A stretch of 64,000 nucleotides of DNA. It comes from Lojkania enalia. Lineage: Eukaryota > Ascomycota > Dothideomycetes > Pleosporales. The stretch spans positions 118,245 to 182,244 of the forward strand of contig ML986668.1 in assembly GCA_010094045.1 (NCBI GenBank). Reading direction: 5' to 3'. Position 1 is the stretch's first letter. Every line of letters begins with the position of its first letter. The notes under the pieces were generated by a model. It searched no databases and had not been told where the DNA came from. It saw only the letters and a list, made by a program, of their open reading frames with translations. The translations under genes were made by a program, and so were the position numbers. Positions 37,828 to 49,040 of this stretch are shown piece after piece.

Positions 37828-38832
37828 ATAGATGAGAATGCGCTCGTTAGCATGCTTAAAGAGATCCAGGGTAAGCTGGACTTTTTATAGCAGAAGAACG
37901 AGATGCTAGCAGAAGCTTTAGTAACCCAGGAGAACCGCTATAAGTTAGACCTTAAAGCGATACGAAGGGAATTCAGTAGCCGCTAAACAGCTACCCCTCT
38001 ACCAGCTACTAGCATATTAACAGCAATAGAACTATCACCCGCCCTTAGCCCGACTCAGTCTACAACCCTAGCTTCTAAACAGATGCCTGCGTTGACCCCT
38101 AATCCGCCTAAAACTACGTACGACCCGTATTTCCGTTTCAACTATTTACCCGACCCTCTAATATTCTCTAGTAAATGCTTAGAGCTTTTATACTTTGTTA
38201 GAAAGCTCCGCTATAAACTAGAAGGAAACGCTGACCGATACCCAACTGAATATACCCGCCTTCTATATACCCATTCCCGCCTAGAACAAGACCTAGCAAC
38301 GTTAGTTGACCTATTAATAGATAAGGGTATCAACTCTATAGACAGCTTGGTCGCCTTCTTAGAATCCACCTATAGCGACTAGAACAAGGAGACTACAGTA
38401 TAGAGTAAGCTAGAGACCTTAAAACAAGGCCGAAGCAGGTTCCCTACTTACTTTACTAAATTCCGACGCCTGATTGCAGACACTAAACTAAATAAGACCG
38501 GACAAATCGTATATCTCCGACGTTCTCTCTCTAATAAGCTCCGCCGTGCTATAATAGGTGTTATAATACCTGGCACCCTGAACGACTACGCTAACCTGAT
38601 TTCCCTGTACGATACTAACCTATATTACCTACCTAACAACTACTGTAAACAACCAAAGTATTATACTACTTACTAGAAGGACCCGAACGCTATAGAACTC
38701 GATACTTCTAGCTACGCGCCTGTAGGCTCTAACGAATGAGAAAGGCGCCGCCGTAAAGGACGCTGTTATAAGTATAGTAGTAAGGGATATATTTCGCCAG
38801 AATGCAGCACCCCTCTACTATCAATCCGTTAA
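37828..38832 (+). pseudogene. F1 gag of element A
   Basis: The frame starts at an ATA (37828) that is ATG but for one G-to-A change, or at the in-frame ATG 37852. Features in order: a Lys/Glu-rich N-terminus, a Pro/Thr-rich linker, a capsid-type region open for 99 codons at 38083-38382 (Met-Pro-Ala-Leu-Thr-Pro...), and a zinc knuckle at about 38764-38806. In the knuckle the first and last Cys remain, while the second Cys and the His read as Tyr. The frame has TAG/TAA codons at Gln/Trp positions and a TAA at 38830, which may itself be a mutated Gln. Ser/Arg-rich coding sequence continues beyond it. Role by family: particle formation and RNA packaging. Confidence 0.85.
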
Positions 38833-39119
38833 GGGTCTCAGAGCCCTACTACACCTAGTAGATCCCACTCTCAATCCTCCGACCGATCCTCTAACCAATC
38901 TTTAACACGCTTGTTATCTTATAGATAAGGCCGTCACTCTCGCTCCTAAACGCAGCTAGTCTCACCGACTAGAACGTCGCTAAAAGGTCCGTTCTAGAAG
39001 TAAGTTGCTTCCTAGGACTACGCCTACACCGAATCTCTATATACCTATAGAACCAGCCCCTATAGAAACAGTTATAGGACTACTAGATTCTAGCTCCTTT
39101 CTCAATCCGTTAAGACCTA

Positions 39120-42100
39120 GTCTAGTAAGATATTAATATTCTTATTAATACTGGGGCTACTAGTTATAGCTATATCTATAGAGACCTCGTACGCACTCTA
39201 AAACTCTAAAAGATATGACTTCTATATAACTTATACCCGACCGGTTTTAATAGAGAAGTCCTCTATAAGGGGATTATCTCCTATTTAGTTACTCTAATCC
39301 TCCGACACTTAAACTATTTAGAGATAGTACATCTCTACGTAACTACACTAGGAAAATACTAGTTGATTCTAGGACAGCTATAGATATATAAGTATTATGT
39401 AAACCTAGACTACGAGAATAAACAGCTGGTCTTTACCGCTAACCGATGCCTAACTCGATACTTATAATCTGCTAGTACTACTATCTGCTAATAGGCTACC
39501 TAAACGGTTATTAAAGACCGTAAACTACCCGAACCTAATATAAAAGGAGATCCTAGAGCAACTAATTTACGACCCCTATATAGTCTAAAGCCCAGGTAGT
39601 ACCGTTTAAAGCTCCGCCTGTTAAGCTATACCCGATATAATTACTAGCGGCCTAAAATACTGCGCTAGTTAAAAGAACCTAAAACTAAAACCGATCTAAC
39701 CTCAGACAAAAATTATAACTAAGAGAACCTATCTAAGCCTAAATACCTAAAGTCCGCGCTATAGCTAGATATATATTATATAGGCGCTGTACTACTGGTC
39801 TAACTCTTCTAATAATCTAATTATAAAATCTTCGCTGTATTAATAGCTGATATTAATAAGGCTCTAGCCCTAAAGGTATATACTAACCCTATTACTAAAG
39901 TGCCTAAAGAATACTATAACCTATTATCTATCTTCTTATATAAAGATGCAGATAAGCTGCCTAAATAATAACTATACGATTATAAGATTAAACTAGAGAA
40001 TAGTAAGTAAGCTAGTTTCGGTCTACTCTACAGGATGTCCCAGAACGAGTTAAAGGTACTAAGGAAGTACCTTAACAAGAACTTGTCTAAGGGATTTATT
40101 AGAGCAAGCTTATTATTAGTAGCTGTACCTATAATCTTTATAAAGAAACCTAGAGGTAGCCTTTAATTCTGCGTAGACTATAGAGCCCTAAATACTATTA
40201 CTATTAAGAACCGATACCCGATTCTACTAATCTAAGAAACGTTAACCCAACTTAGTAAGGCTAAGTACTATATAAAACTTGATATTATTACCGCGTTTAA
40301 TAAGCTAAGGATTGCTGAGGAAGATAAATAGAAGACTACCTTTTATACATGCTACGGGCTGTTTAAATACCTAGTAATACCCTTTAGCCTAGCTAACGCT
40401 CTAAGCACGTTCTAGCACTTTATAAATAACGTATTAAGACTATACCTTAATATGTTTTATACTGCCTATATTAACAATATTCTAATATTTAGTAAGAATC
40501 TGAAGGATTATAAGTAGTATATCTAGCTAGTCCTTAAAGTTTTAAGAGCGAATGGTCTACAGCTTAATATAGATAAGTACGAGTTCTACTAGTTAGAAGT
40601 AACCTACCTAGAGTATATAATTACTATAGAAGGGATCTATATAGACCTGAAGAAGGTAGAGATAATTATTAACTAGAAATACTCTAAGAATGTAAAAGAT
40701 ATTTAAACCTTTATAGGCTTCGCGAACTTCTACCAACAATTTATTAGCAACTTCTTACAGAAAGTCTCCCCCTTAATAGCCCTGACTAAGAAGAACACTT
40801 AATTTAACTAGAACGATAGCTGTTAATATTCCTTCGACCACCTAAAGGATGCTTTTATCTCTATATTAATTCTCTAACACTTTAACCCTAAGCTACTAAT
40901 AGTAGTAGAAGCCGACGCGTCTAACTTTATAACAGCTGGCGTGCTGTCCTAGAGAGGCGCTGACGGTAAACTAAGACCTGTTACCTACTTCTCTAAGTAT
41001 ATAAACCCTGCTAAAAGCAACTATAAGATATATAATAAGGAACTGCTCGCGATTATCTAATATTTTAAGTAATAGAGGCCCGAATTAGAAGGCGCAGCAT
41101 TCCCTATAGAAGTGCTAAGTAACTATAAGAACCTGTAGTACTTCGCAACGACGAAGCAGCTAAGCTACTAATAGGCCTATTAGTTAGAATATCTATTAAG
41201 GTTNNNNNNNNNNNNNNNNNNNNNNNNNNNNNNNNNNNNNNNNNNNNNNNNNNNNNNNNNNNNNNNNNNNNNNNNNNNNNNNNNNNNNNNNNNNNNNNNN
41301 NNNNNNNNNNNNNNNNNNNNNNNNNNNNNNNNNNNNNNNNNNNNNNNNNNNNNNNNNNNNNNNNNNNNNNNNNNNNNNNNNNNNNNNNNNNNNNNNNNNN
41401 NNNNNNNNNNNNNNNNNNNNNNNNNNNNNNNNNNNNNNNNNNNNNNNNNNNNNNNNNNNNNNNNNNNNNNNNNNNNNNNNNNNNNNNNNNNNNNNNNNNN
41501 NNNNNNNNNNNNNNNNNNNNNNNNNNNNNNNNNNNNNNNNNNNNNNNNNNNNNNNNNNNNNNNNNNNNNNNNNNNNNNNNNNNNNNNNNNNNNNNNNNNN
41601 NNNNNNNNNNNNNNNNNNNNNNNNNNNNNNNNNNNNNNNNNNNNNNNNNNNNNNNNNNNNNNNNNNNNNNNNNNNNNNNNNNNNNNNNNNNNNAGTAAGG
41701 CTTCTAGAGAGAAGTACTATAGATTACTAAAACCGTTGCCTATACCTAAACGAAGGTTTTAAGACATCTCTATAGACTTTATAACTAACCTGCTAGAATT
41801 AGAAGGTTGTACGAATATTATAGTAGTGGTTAATAGGCTTAGTAAGTATAGATATCTAATACCATGCGCAAGAATCGAAGTTTCTAATATCGTCCGACTG
41901 TTCCGTCGCTATATATAGGTTTACTATAGACTGCTATGTACTATTACGTCCGACCGTAGGATATAGTTTATTTCTACCTTCTACTAAGAGCTCTATAGAT
42001 AGCTACAAATTAATATATATATATTAACCAGCTTCTATCTAGAGACTGATAGCTAGACAGAGAACGCCAACGCAGTAATAGAACAAGTTTTCCAAGCCTA

Positions 42101-42887
42101 CACCAGCTACGAATAAAATAACTAGGTTAAATAGCTACTAACAGCGTAGTTTAAAGCGAACAACACAGTATCTAAATTAATAAAAGTCTCCCCATTTCTG
42201 GCCTGCTTTAGCCAGCACCCTCGAATGGGCTTCGAGCCGCCTATAGGGATCTATTAACCGCTAAAACAGTCCCTAATAGCCTAGAAAGCTAATAGACTAG
42301 TTGATAAGATGAAGGATATTATAGAGTATATTAGAGAAGAACTTACCTGGGTATAAGCGCTTTAACAAGAGTACGCTAACCGCAAGCGCATACCAGCCCC
42401 CAACTACTAGATTAGTAATCTAGTCTAGCTAGATGCTAGGAATATACGCACATAAAGACCGTTGAAAAAACTTAACTAGAAGAATATAGGCCCCTATAAG
42501 GTTATCGCGAAGGTATCCTCGCACGCTTATAGACTAAAGCTACCTAAATTAGCTAAAATACATCCTATATTCTATGTATCGCTATTACAGCTAGCACCCA
42601 AATCGTCTAACTACTTGCCTAGTTAATAAGTATACAACCCTGAACCTATCGAGATTGATAGAAAACTGGAATACCTCGTCGAGCGAATAGAAGACCTCTA
42701 CTACAACTGATAGAGACGCCGGCACGAATACCTAGTTAAGTGGACTGGCTATCACAACCTAGAATAGTACCCGACTAGTAACTTTACTGAGACAACTGCC
42801 GCAGAAGATTACCACGCTAGAAACCTAAATAAATAAGACCCGAATACGATATTACGTCTGGATTCTTAATTAGGCGCTAGGGTCTAA
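39120..42887 (+). pseudogene. F1 pol of element A (PR-RT-RNase H-IN-chromodomain)
   Basis: Single frame, -1 relative to gag, ending at TAA 42885-42887. Protease motif Leu-Ile-Asn-Thr-Gly at 39141-39155 (Asp mutated to Asn). RT: Phe-Cys-Val-Asp-Tyr-Arg-Ala at about 40167, and YxDD read as Tyr-Ile-Asn-Asn at 40467-40478. RNase H: Ala-Asp-Ala-Ser at about 40908. Integrase resumes after the gap with Asp-Ile-Ser-Ile-Asp-Phe (about 41763-41780). The second and third acidic residues lie near 41950 and 42060. The chromodomain is at 42669-42830 (Glu-Tyr-Leu-Val-Glu-Arg...Lys-Trp-Thr-Gly-Tyr). Stops are almost all where B has Trp or Gln. Confidence 0.88.
41204..41693. other. Assembly gap (490 N) in element A
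   Basis: Lies between RNase H and integrase. The pol frame is the same on both sides, so 490 bp is compatible with the true length modulo 3. Confidence 0.99.
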
Positions 42888-42999
42888 TCTGATACTACTA
42901 TAAGAACTAAACCGACCTAATCTCTAGTATAATAACTGCTACTTAATTATAAATAACCTAAATATAACACAAAGACCTAACTCGCAAGAGCTTATAACT

Positions 43000-43009
43000 A
43001 AGAGGAGGG
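43000..43009 (+). other. Polypurine tract of A
   Basis: AAGAGGAGGG, three bases before the 3' LTR. Expected primer site for plus-strand synthesis. Confidence 0.82.
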
Positions 43010-43012
43010 TAC

Positions 43013-43315
43013 TATTACGGTAATACCGCGACACCTCTGCACTTATACTACCCTTACTATAATACCCGAACTAGCTGCCAGCAACAGCTATCAGCTGCTA
43101 GCTGGAATATAACCGACTTATCTTAACCACGATAGAGGAAGGTTTCGCCGACCCGGCTAGCCCGTGTAGTAGTACAGACCTAGCCCCTATAAAAACCTGT
43201 ATAATGTAGATATCTCTATTCTTTACGCAACGTCTTAATATTCACACGTAGTATATAGTAATAGAGTTGACTGCCTGAAGTGCGATTAACCAACTACATG
43301 TGAGCGTCCGTAACA
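43013..43315 (+). repeat. LTR1, 3' LTR of A
   Basis: 303 bp, starts TATTACGG and ends CCGTAACA. It differs from the 5' LTR of A mainly by transitions. Confidence 0.93.
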
Positions 43316-43320
43316 ACTAT

Positions 43321-44332
43321 ATATTAGCTACTTAACTTAATACCCGTACGTAGTCTTTAAAGGTAAGAAATAACCTATATCTAGTAGTTATAGTAGATAT
43401 AATAAATATAGAGGTATATAGAGAGTAATAATATTCTTTTTCTTATAGAGCTACTTAAATTTAAGTAAGTTGTAGCTTTTATAGCTATTAAGAATTAGTA
43501 ATTAATATATACTAATAGTATAATCTTTTATATATATATTAAAGTACTTTAACTACTTAATACTAATATTATTTATCGTCCAGCTATTATTAGTAACCTA
43601 TATAGCCTAGGTTAGTAGAATATTATCTTCTTTATACTATATAGAGAGGTAGTAGGTGCCTATAAAGATGATAAAAGGTAGTATTACCCATTCTATTACG
43701 TTAATACTCTAGATAACTATAGTCTACTTATAATTATCTAGTTGGAGCTGCTTTAGTCAATTCTATCTCTTAGAGCTAGTAACTACTGCTCCTATTGATA
43801 TTACGCCTATTATAAAGCCTAATTCGTTGAAGTTGTATGTATCTTTATTAATAATACTATACTTAGCCTTTATATTTTATATAAGGTAGAATTAGCCTCC
43901 TATAATCTTAGGATCCTTATATTTAGCTCTTAAATAGTCATACTTTTAATTAAATTTAACCTTAAGCTTAGGCGTACGTTTAATAAAGTTCTCTACCCAG
44001 TTCTTTCTAACCTGGCTAGCAGAGCGCGCAGCTAGCAGTAAATTGGCCATATCTTGAACAGCAGCAAGCCGCGGCGGAAATCCTCTTGTATCCAGATCTA
44101 GTATATGCTGAATAATCACCCACTCCTCAGTCTTACTGAGCTTCATTGAATTAGGCCGGTAATCGCGTTGTGGAGCTGTTCCTCGCCTTCGTGTACTAAG
44201 TATACTTTAGGAGACATTATAGATTGATGCAACGCGACGCATAGTTAGTATCGCGTCTTATTGAAGAGCTTGGAGTGCAAGCTGTATTCTAGCTTCTTTC
44301 TGAATTGATTCTGCAGTTGTTGGTTGTAGCAT
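43321..44332 (-). pseudogene. P2 transposase, N-terminal and first DDE part
   Basis: Begins at the ATG 44332-44330 (Met-Leu-Gln-Pro-Thr-Thr). The first 62 codons are in frame with the clean 66-codon stretch 43946-44146. Two TAA codons occur at positions that fit former CAA. The clean stretch is the CENP-B-type DNA-binding domain (Asp-Leu-Asp-Thr-Arg-Gly-Phe-Pro-Pro-Arg, then Arg-Lys-Asn-Trp). Below about 43940 the sequence becomes AT-rich and full of stops. The first catalytic motif is visible near 43815-43835 as Tyr-Asn-Phe-Asn-Glu-Leu-Gly-Phe, with Asp changed to Asn. The rest of the domain is beyond element A, at 36862-37495. Confidence 0.87.
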
Positions 44333-44424
44333 GATGCTGCAAAGTATAATTATCGCGATTTTGGTAGGGTCTTGGCATCATGATCAGCTCGCTTGGGTGA
44401 TCAGCTCGCTTGTGCTGTACGTTA

Positions 44425-44642
44425 TAAATTCCTACTAATATACATATAGAGGTGGAAGGGCGGCCATTTTCAAACGTCTTTTGCCGCCGCTTTTAGCTGT
44501 CATCCCACCTCGCTTAGCCCGTATCGCATCGCCGCTTTAAAAGAGGCTCTGCTCTCGCACAGGCGCTAGCGTCTTCGACACCGTACCCCGTCTTCCGTTT
44601 TCTTAAGTTAAGCACGCCCACCAACCCTTCGTCAAGCCAAAA
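44425..44642 (+). promoter_or_regulatory. Upstream region of the DUF3435-like gene
   Basis: Between the P2 end and the ATG at 44643. Pyrimidine-rich and GC-normal, with TTTAAAAG at about 44537 as a weak TATA-like element and a purine-rich CCAAAAATGG context at the start codon. No conserved operator recognised. Confidence 0.35.
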
Positions 44643-47403
44643 ATGGCCCCCTCTCGAAACCGGCCGGCGGCCAGCGCCTTCTTAAGGAGGCGAGCTGCCT
44701 ATCCTCCTACGACTCCGAGTCCTCCCACCGACCTGCACCCCTCCCCCACGTATGCTCTGCTTCTCCAAACAGCGTCCCGTCGCACTTCCATACTACTCCT
44801 CTCCAAGAAGCCCATAGGTCGATATGGTCGGCGAACCAGATTCGGAGGCGTTGGATCCCGACTGATAGCTCCCGCGGTCGAGATGGGGAAGGGAAGGGCT
44901 TCTCCCCCCACCATCCCGCCAACCTCCCAATCAGCCCTTGGCAGGGAGTTCGACACAGCCCCAAGCTCAGACACGGGTTCATACTCAGATCCAGATACGG
45001 ACCTCGACGTGTTGTTGGATGCGGAAATTAATCCGGACGTCAAGAATGCCAGTGGGCGTGAGGAGTCAGATGTAGAACCAGACTCTGGGGTGGGCGGAGT
45101 TATGAGGGTCATTGCTCGCTTTAGAGAGGAAGGGCCGGCAAGACCCAAACAAACCGATCGAACTAAGGAACTGTGGGGGAAGGAGAGTACATTCTGGGCG
45201 AAGTAAGCTCTAGCATTACACATCTCTTCCCTGTTGTCACGATATTCTCCTAACCGATGGGCGCTAGGTATTGCAACACGACTCAAAAGCGGATGGGTCT
45301 ATCTACAAAGGGTTTGCTACGTTAATGCGACCCAGCAATATTCAAGCCATACCTCCGATGGCGGAAGAAACGGTTCCGAGTCAAGAAAGAGAGCACGATA
45401 GATGCGTATTGGAATCGCGTTAGTATGTACTATCACAATGTCACAGGCTATGCGATAAAGAACGAGGTTCTGAGAGATGTTCGGAACGTATGCTGCCACC
45501 ACATCCCTCCATTTCATGAGCGCACTGACGGATAGAGAAGTGGATACCGAGCCTGGAGCTTGATAGGTCCAAAAAGGAAAAGCATGCTATGTACGTCCAG
45601 ACACTCTACGCCATCCTACACGCACTTTGGGTCGACGACACGAAGCCGCTCCCCGGTTTTATCTGGATCTAGATCTCGCTCCTTCTTCTCAGCGCAGCTA
45701 CCGCTACACGGCCAGGGGCTCTTATTAAGAGTGCGAGCAATAAAGGCAGCAACAAAGCTCTTTGTTTCAAGGATGTGCAGCTTATGAAGGTCCGCAGTAT
45801 CAGCGACCCCAATAAGAGCACAATCATAGCAAATGTAGACTTAGTGCATGTCAAGAACAAAGCGAAGAACGGGACACCGTACGTCAAACAAGAGAGACAG
45901 TTTACTAGCTCTTACTAATCTTACTCACTAGGAAGAAGTTTACATTCCGGCTAGAAGGACTCCCTGCGCTCTGCATCGTCCTGCACTTCCTAGGCATTGC
46001 CAAGGGCCGGAGTGCGTTCCGATACGATTTTACGAGCGTTCAACAGATATTTGACCTCGTCATACCTACCGAACGTAACGTGCTAAAGATCAAATGGAAG
46101 AGGGAATTGCTAAACAAGCCCTTCTTCTGCGGCTTTAACCATGCGCCCGATGGGGGGGCGCATGCGACAAGACAGGGCATTTCCCTATGCGAAGTACTGA
46201 GACGTGTTTATACGCTTAGGACTGCTCTTAGGGATTGAGGAAGGCTTGGAGCTATACTAGCTGCGACGAGCTTCAGGACACCACATCAACAGTACGTATA
46301 CCCCATATCGCGCATCCCGATCTCTCCTACCGAATCTAATGTAATTAACTAGGTGCTTTAACCACAGCGGATCGGAACCAGACTATAGACCAAACTAGGG
46401 ACACCTATAAAAGGTACTACACACCAACGCACATTGCACGCGACTTCCAGGCTATCTATTTCGGAACTCCCCTAGAAGACGAACTTATCCAATCTGTTGC
46501 GAGCATGGGCCTATCACGAGACCGACGTGCTCCTACAGAGCTCAACGACGAGCAATAGAAGGAAGTACGGGACAACCCCTCGCTCGCAGCACTTCTTACA
46601 AAACGGGAAGAATATAAAAGGACGCTAAAAGAGTAGGGTTTTCATCTACTTTCTAAGGCGAGAGGCGCCGACCTATACAAAAATATGAAAAGACGAAGAA
46701 GGACATTGTCTGTTCCTACCAGTAACTACGCTGATTGCAACTGAAGCAAATTATTCGCGAATTTCACAACTCTATTAACACTGATAAGATTGCCAAGCAG
46801 CTAAGCGGAAAGGCTGCGGAGGAAGTGCTGATGCTGCCGACCGTCGATTTTGAGCATCGAGAGCGGGCAACCATAGCTGCCATGCTTTTCAAGCCAATCA
46901 AAAACGACAAGACTAGCGTACGGTTTGTTCGGACCTTTGTTCAATTATTCCCGCTGCGAGAGACGCGTCGGCCGAAAACTACAAAACGTGCGGCGGTAGA
47001 GTTCGTCTTCAAAGGCTACGGAGCGGCTGCCTCATCAAAATGGAGGAAGACCCGAGATGGCTCCCAGAAGTCCACAGCAACTCATAACGGCAAGACTTTG
47101 AAGCAAGAGCACAACCTATCCGAGAGCGGGGATGTTGTGGAGGTTGGGCCTCAACATCTGTACCCGAACGTGCCGCCCCATCCAGTGTGTGGTTTCTGTT
47201 ATAGCAACAAGACTTTCGCGCACGAGTGGCGGATCAAACACTAGGAGCGAAAGGATGTCCTCAAAAAGCATGTGCAAACTCACCTCCAGGAGGCTGAATA
47301 TCAGGGTGAATTCGAGTGTCCCTACCCTAACTGTCACAGCATGCTGGACAATGGGATGCATTTCTTCAGGCATTCGCAAGACGAACACAAGGTGGCTCAT
47401 TGA
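44643..47403 (+). pseudogene. DUF3435/FluG-type tyrosine-recombinase-like gene with C2H2 finger, inactivated
   Basis: Start ATG 44643, stop TGA 47401-47403. Four introns restore the frame: 45203-45267, 45488-45537, 45879-45931 and 46292-46352 (GT...AG, most with CTAAC/CTGAC-like branch sites). Spliced length is 844 codons. The N-terminal ~180 residues are Pro/Ser- and acid-rich. The DUF3435 region follows, with Ala-Thr-Arg-Pro-Gly-Ala-Leu near 45700 (box I Arg), Leu-Arg-Arg-Ala-Ser-Gly near 46261 (box II) and Arg-Tyr-Tyr-Thr-Pro near 46410 (candidate nucleophile Tyr). A Cys/His finger region ends the protein (about 47190-47390). Lesions: stops at 45323, 45670, 46198, 46258, 46556, 46634, 46723, 46732 and 47242, each one transition from Gln or Arg; an extra G in the G7 run 46151-46157; a missing A near 46681. 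DUF3435 includes the captain recombinases of Starship elements, but C2H2-bearing members may be a separate branch. Confidence 0.85.
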
Positions 47404-49040
47404 TGCGTGTGGACTTCAGTTTCTATATAATAGCCAGTAGAGGCGACATATATTTTATAATTTCTCTTATGATTCAAATGGCAGGCTATCCATTCACTAG
47501 AAGAGCCCGTGCTCCTCCCAGAGGAAAAAGTCACATTGTCTTCCATACTTCGGACACCTTAAGACTACACTAGGTTAACCAGCATTAACTGAATAATTTC
47601 GGATGTGAACATGTCTTACATCTTTTGCCTCTACTTGGGCCATCCTTTTTCACTTTATGCCGAACGGCCAGAAGGTCACAGTTGCAGATGTCCAAGCTTT
47701 GAATATGGGAGGACTCTCGGTTCTTCTCGGGCAAATTGATTATGCTTAGGCGTAAGCAAGAGATGCGGTCTAAGAATTGAGGAAGGAGGGTGTGGGAAAC
47801 GAACTACCCGTCGTTTGGTGGACGCATAAGATAGGACTTTAAGCTTGAAACTTTTCCACATACTGCAGAATCTTCCTGAAATTGCAATCCGAATAAGCGT
47901 GAATTGTCAACAGAACAATAACTCGGTGCCAGTCATTTATACTTTCACTATAAACAGGGCTCGACTGAGTTTCAGCAGCATCTGCCTTACGGTTTCGCAT
48001 AGCAGGTGGCTGGACCAGTCACAATCCATCATAGCCCACGCTCGAACAAGATAGAGGACAAGGAGCTGGCATATGAAAGCTTTTACAGGCTTAAGCTTAT
48101 CAGCATATGCGCATGGACCGTTGCAACCTGAGATTTGCAAAACTTCTTCGTTGGCTATCAACATATAGCTGTCCTTCCGCGCCCATCTCCCCCTAGGGCC
48201 CCACGATTATAGAATCCCATCAGCGTGACGCCAATCTCCAGTGTACAATATTCGTTGCAGTGTTCAATTAGCGCATCTGTTTCCTGTCCGTAAATCCCTG
48301 TCCACTCCAAAGCTGGTGCCTAGTTTCGTAGCTGGTGCCCAGTTTCGTAGCTGGTGCCCAGTTTCGTGCCTGGTGCCCAGGTCAGGCGCCCCTAGCGAGA
48401 TTGCAAGCACGTGTTCAGTACGCAACACTGCGAGGCCTTGACCAGTCAACCTTATAGACCTCTCAGGATTCGGAAAGCACTTAGGATTCGGAGAATGCTC
48501 TCTTGATAATTACTTAGGATAGGACTTGCAGTTGCCGTGTTTGGGATTGCGTCGAACTCTAACGTGACTGGCTGCTATCGGCGGGAAATGCAACGTCCGC
48601 TGGCGGACCCCTCAATGACGGCTATAATTAGTTATCTGTGGGGCGTTGCTGCGGAGATGAGTCCGTGCATAAGCTTTATACAAGGACCCACAGCGGGCAC
48701 CAAAACGAACCCGCATCAACCGAAACCTCCGTGTTAGAAGGTTCAATATTGAACCTGCTTACGTGATTGCCTTAGAGTAAAGTCTTGGCAGGTGTGGCAG
48801 CCTAGTCTGACTCTTTCCTCCAGCACTATTGAGCCCTCTCCATGTCGAGACTCTTCGTCTCTACAGAGTTGGAGGGATAAATGCAACAAGAGCGTCCCAT
48901 CAATCCTTCCTACGCGAACGGAGATTTCAGAGTAAGTTGCTGTTGGTACGGGAGCTGGCGAGCGTAAAGTTGCTTAACTCGCGATGGCATCGAGACGTAT
49001 CCATACTGCCACTGCAAGCATTGCCTACGTTTCCCCTGGC
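47404..49040. other. Intergenic region, no gene recognised
   Basis: 1.6 kb of GC-normal sequence. The short open frames on both strands (up to 91 codons) lack recognisable motifs and are not supported. It contains a 19-bp tandem repeat (48311-48380). The 3' end of the nuclease-like gene lies just right. Confidence 0.6.
48311..48380 (+). repeat. 19-bp tandem repeat
   Basis: Three full units starting at 48311, 48330 and 48349 and a partial fourth, consensus AGCTGGTGCCCAGTTTCGT; the first unit has one T for C. No spacers, so not a CRISPR array. Function unknown. Confidence 0.93.

Larger units (their letters stand above)
37496..43315 (+). mobile_element. Complete F1 Ty3 chromodomain element A
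   Basis: 5820 bp including 490 N. Two 303-bp LTRs and a perfect 5-bp target duplication ACTAT (37491-37495 and 43316-43320). Plus orientation. It is the least mutated of the RIP-degraded F1 copies and serves as the reference for family F1: gag in one frame, and protease-RT-RNase H-integrase-chromodomain in the next frame (-1). The frame is kept even across the N run. Confidence 0.95.
28037..44422 (-). mobile_element. Pogo/Fot1-like transposon P2, split by E2 and A
   Basis: Three pieces, 28037-28147, 36862-37495 and 43321-44422, sum to 1847 bp, close to P1's 1852 bp. Both ends are bounded by TA (28035-28036 and 44423-44424). The terminal repeats of about 70 bp pair base for base if RIP transitions are allowed: the right end (minus strand) begins ACGTACAGCACAAGCGAGCT, the left end ATATATAGTATAAGTAAGCT. 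Each repeat carries two copies of AAGCGAGCTGATCA. The right end is unmutated and the rest is degraded. E2 inserted with an ATTCT duplication and A with ACTAT. Confidence 0.93.

Noticed and set aside
44699..45286. Minus-strand open frames of 195 and 91 codons opposite the DUF3435-like gene start
   Set aside because: The plus strand carries the gene with a splice site and family motifs. The minus frames are Ser/Gly/Arg-rich low complexity from a GC-rich first exon.
44643..47403. Reading the frame changes as multiple frameshift mutations
   Set aside because: Four of the six changes disappear when GT-AG introns of 50-65 bp are removed, and the family motifs then join cleanly. Only two one-base slips remain.
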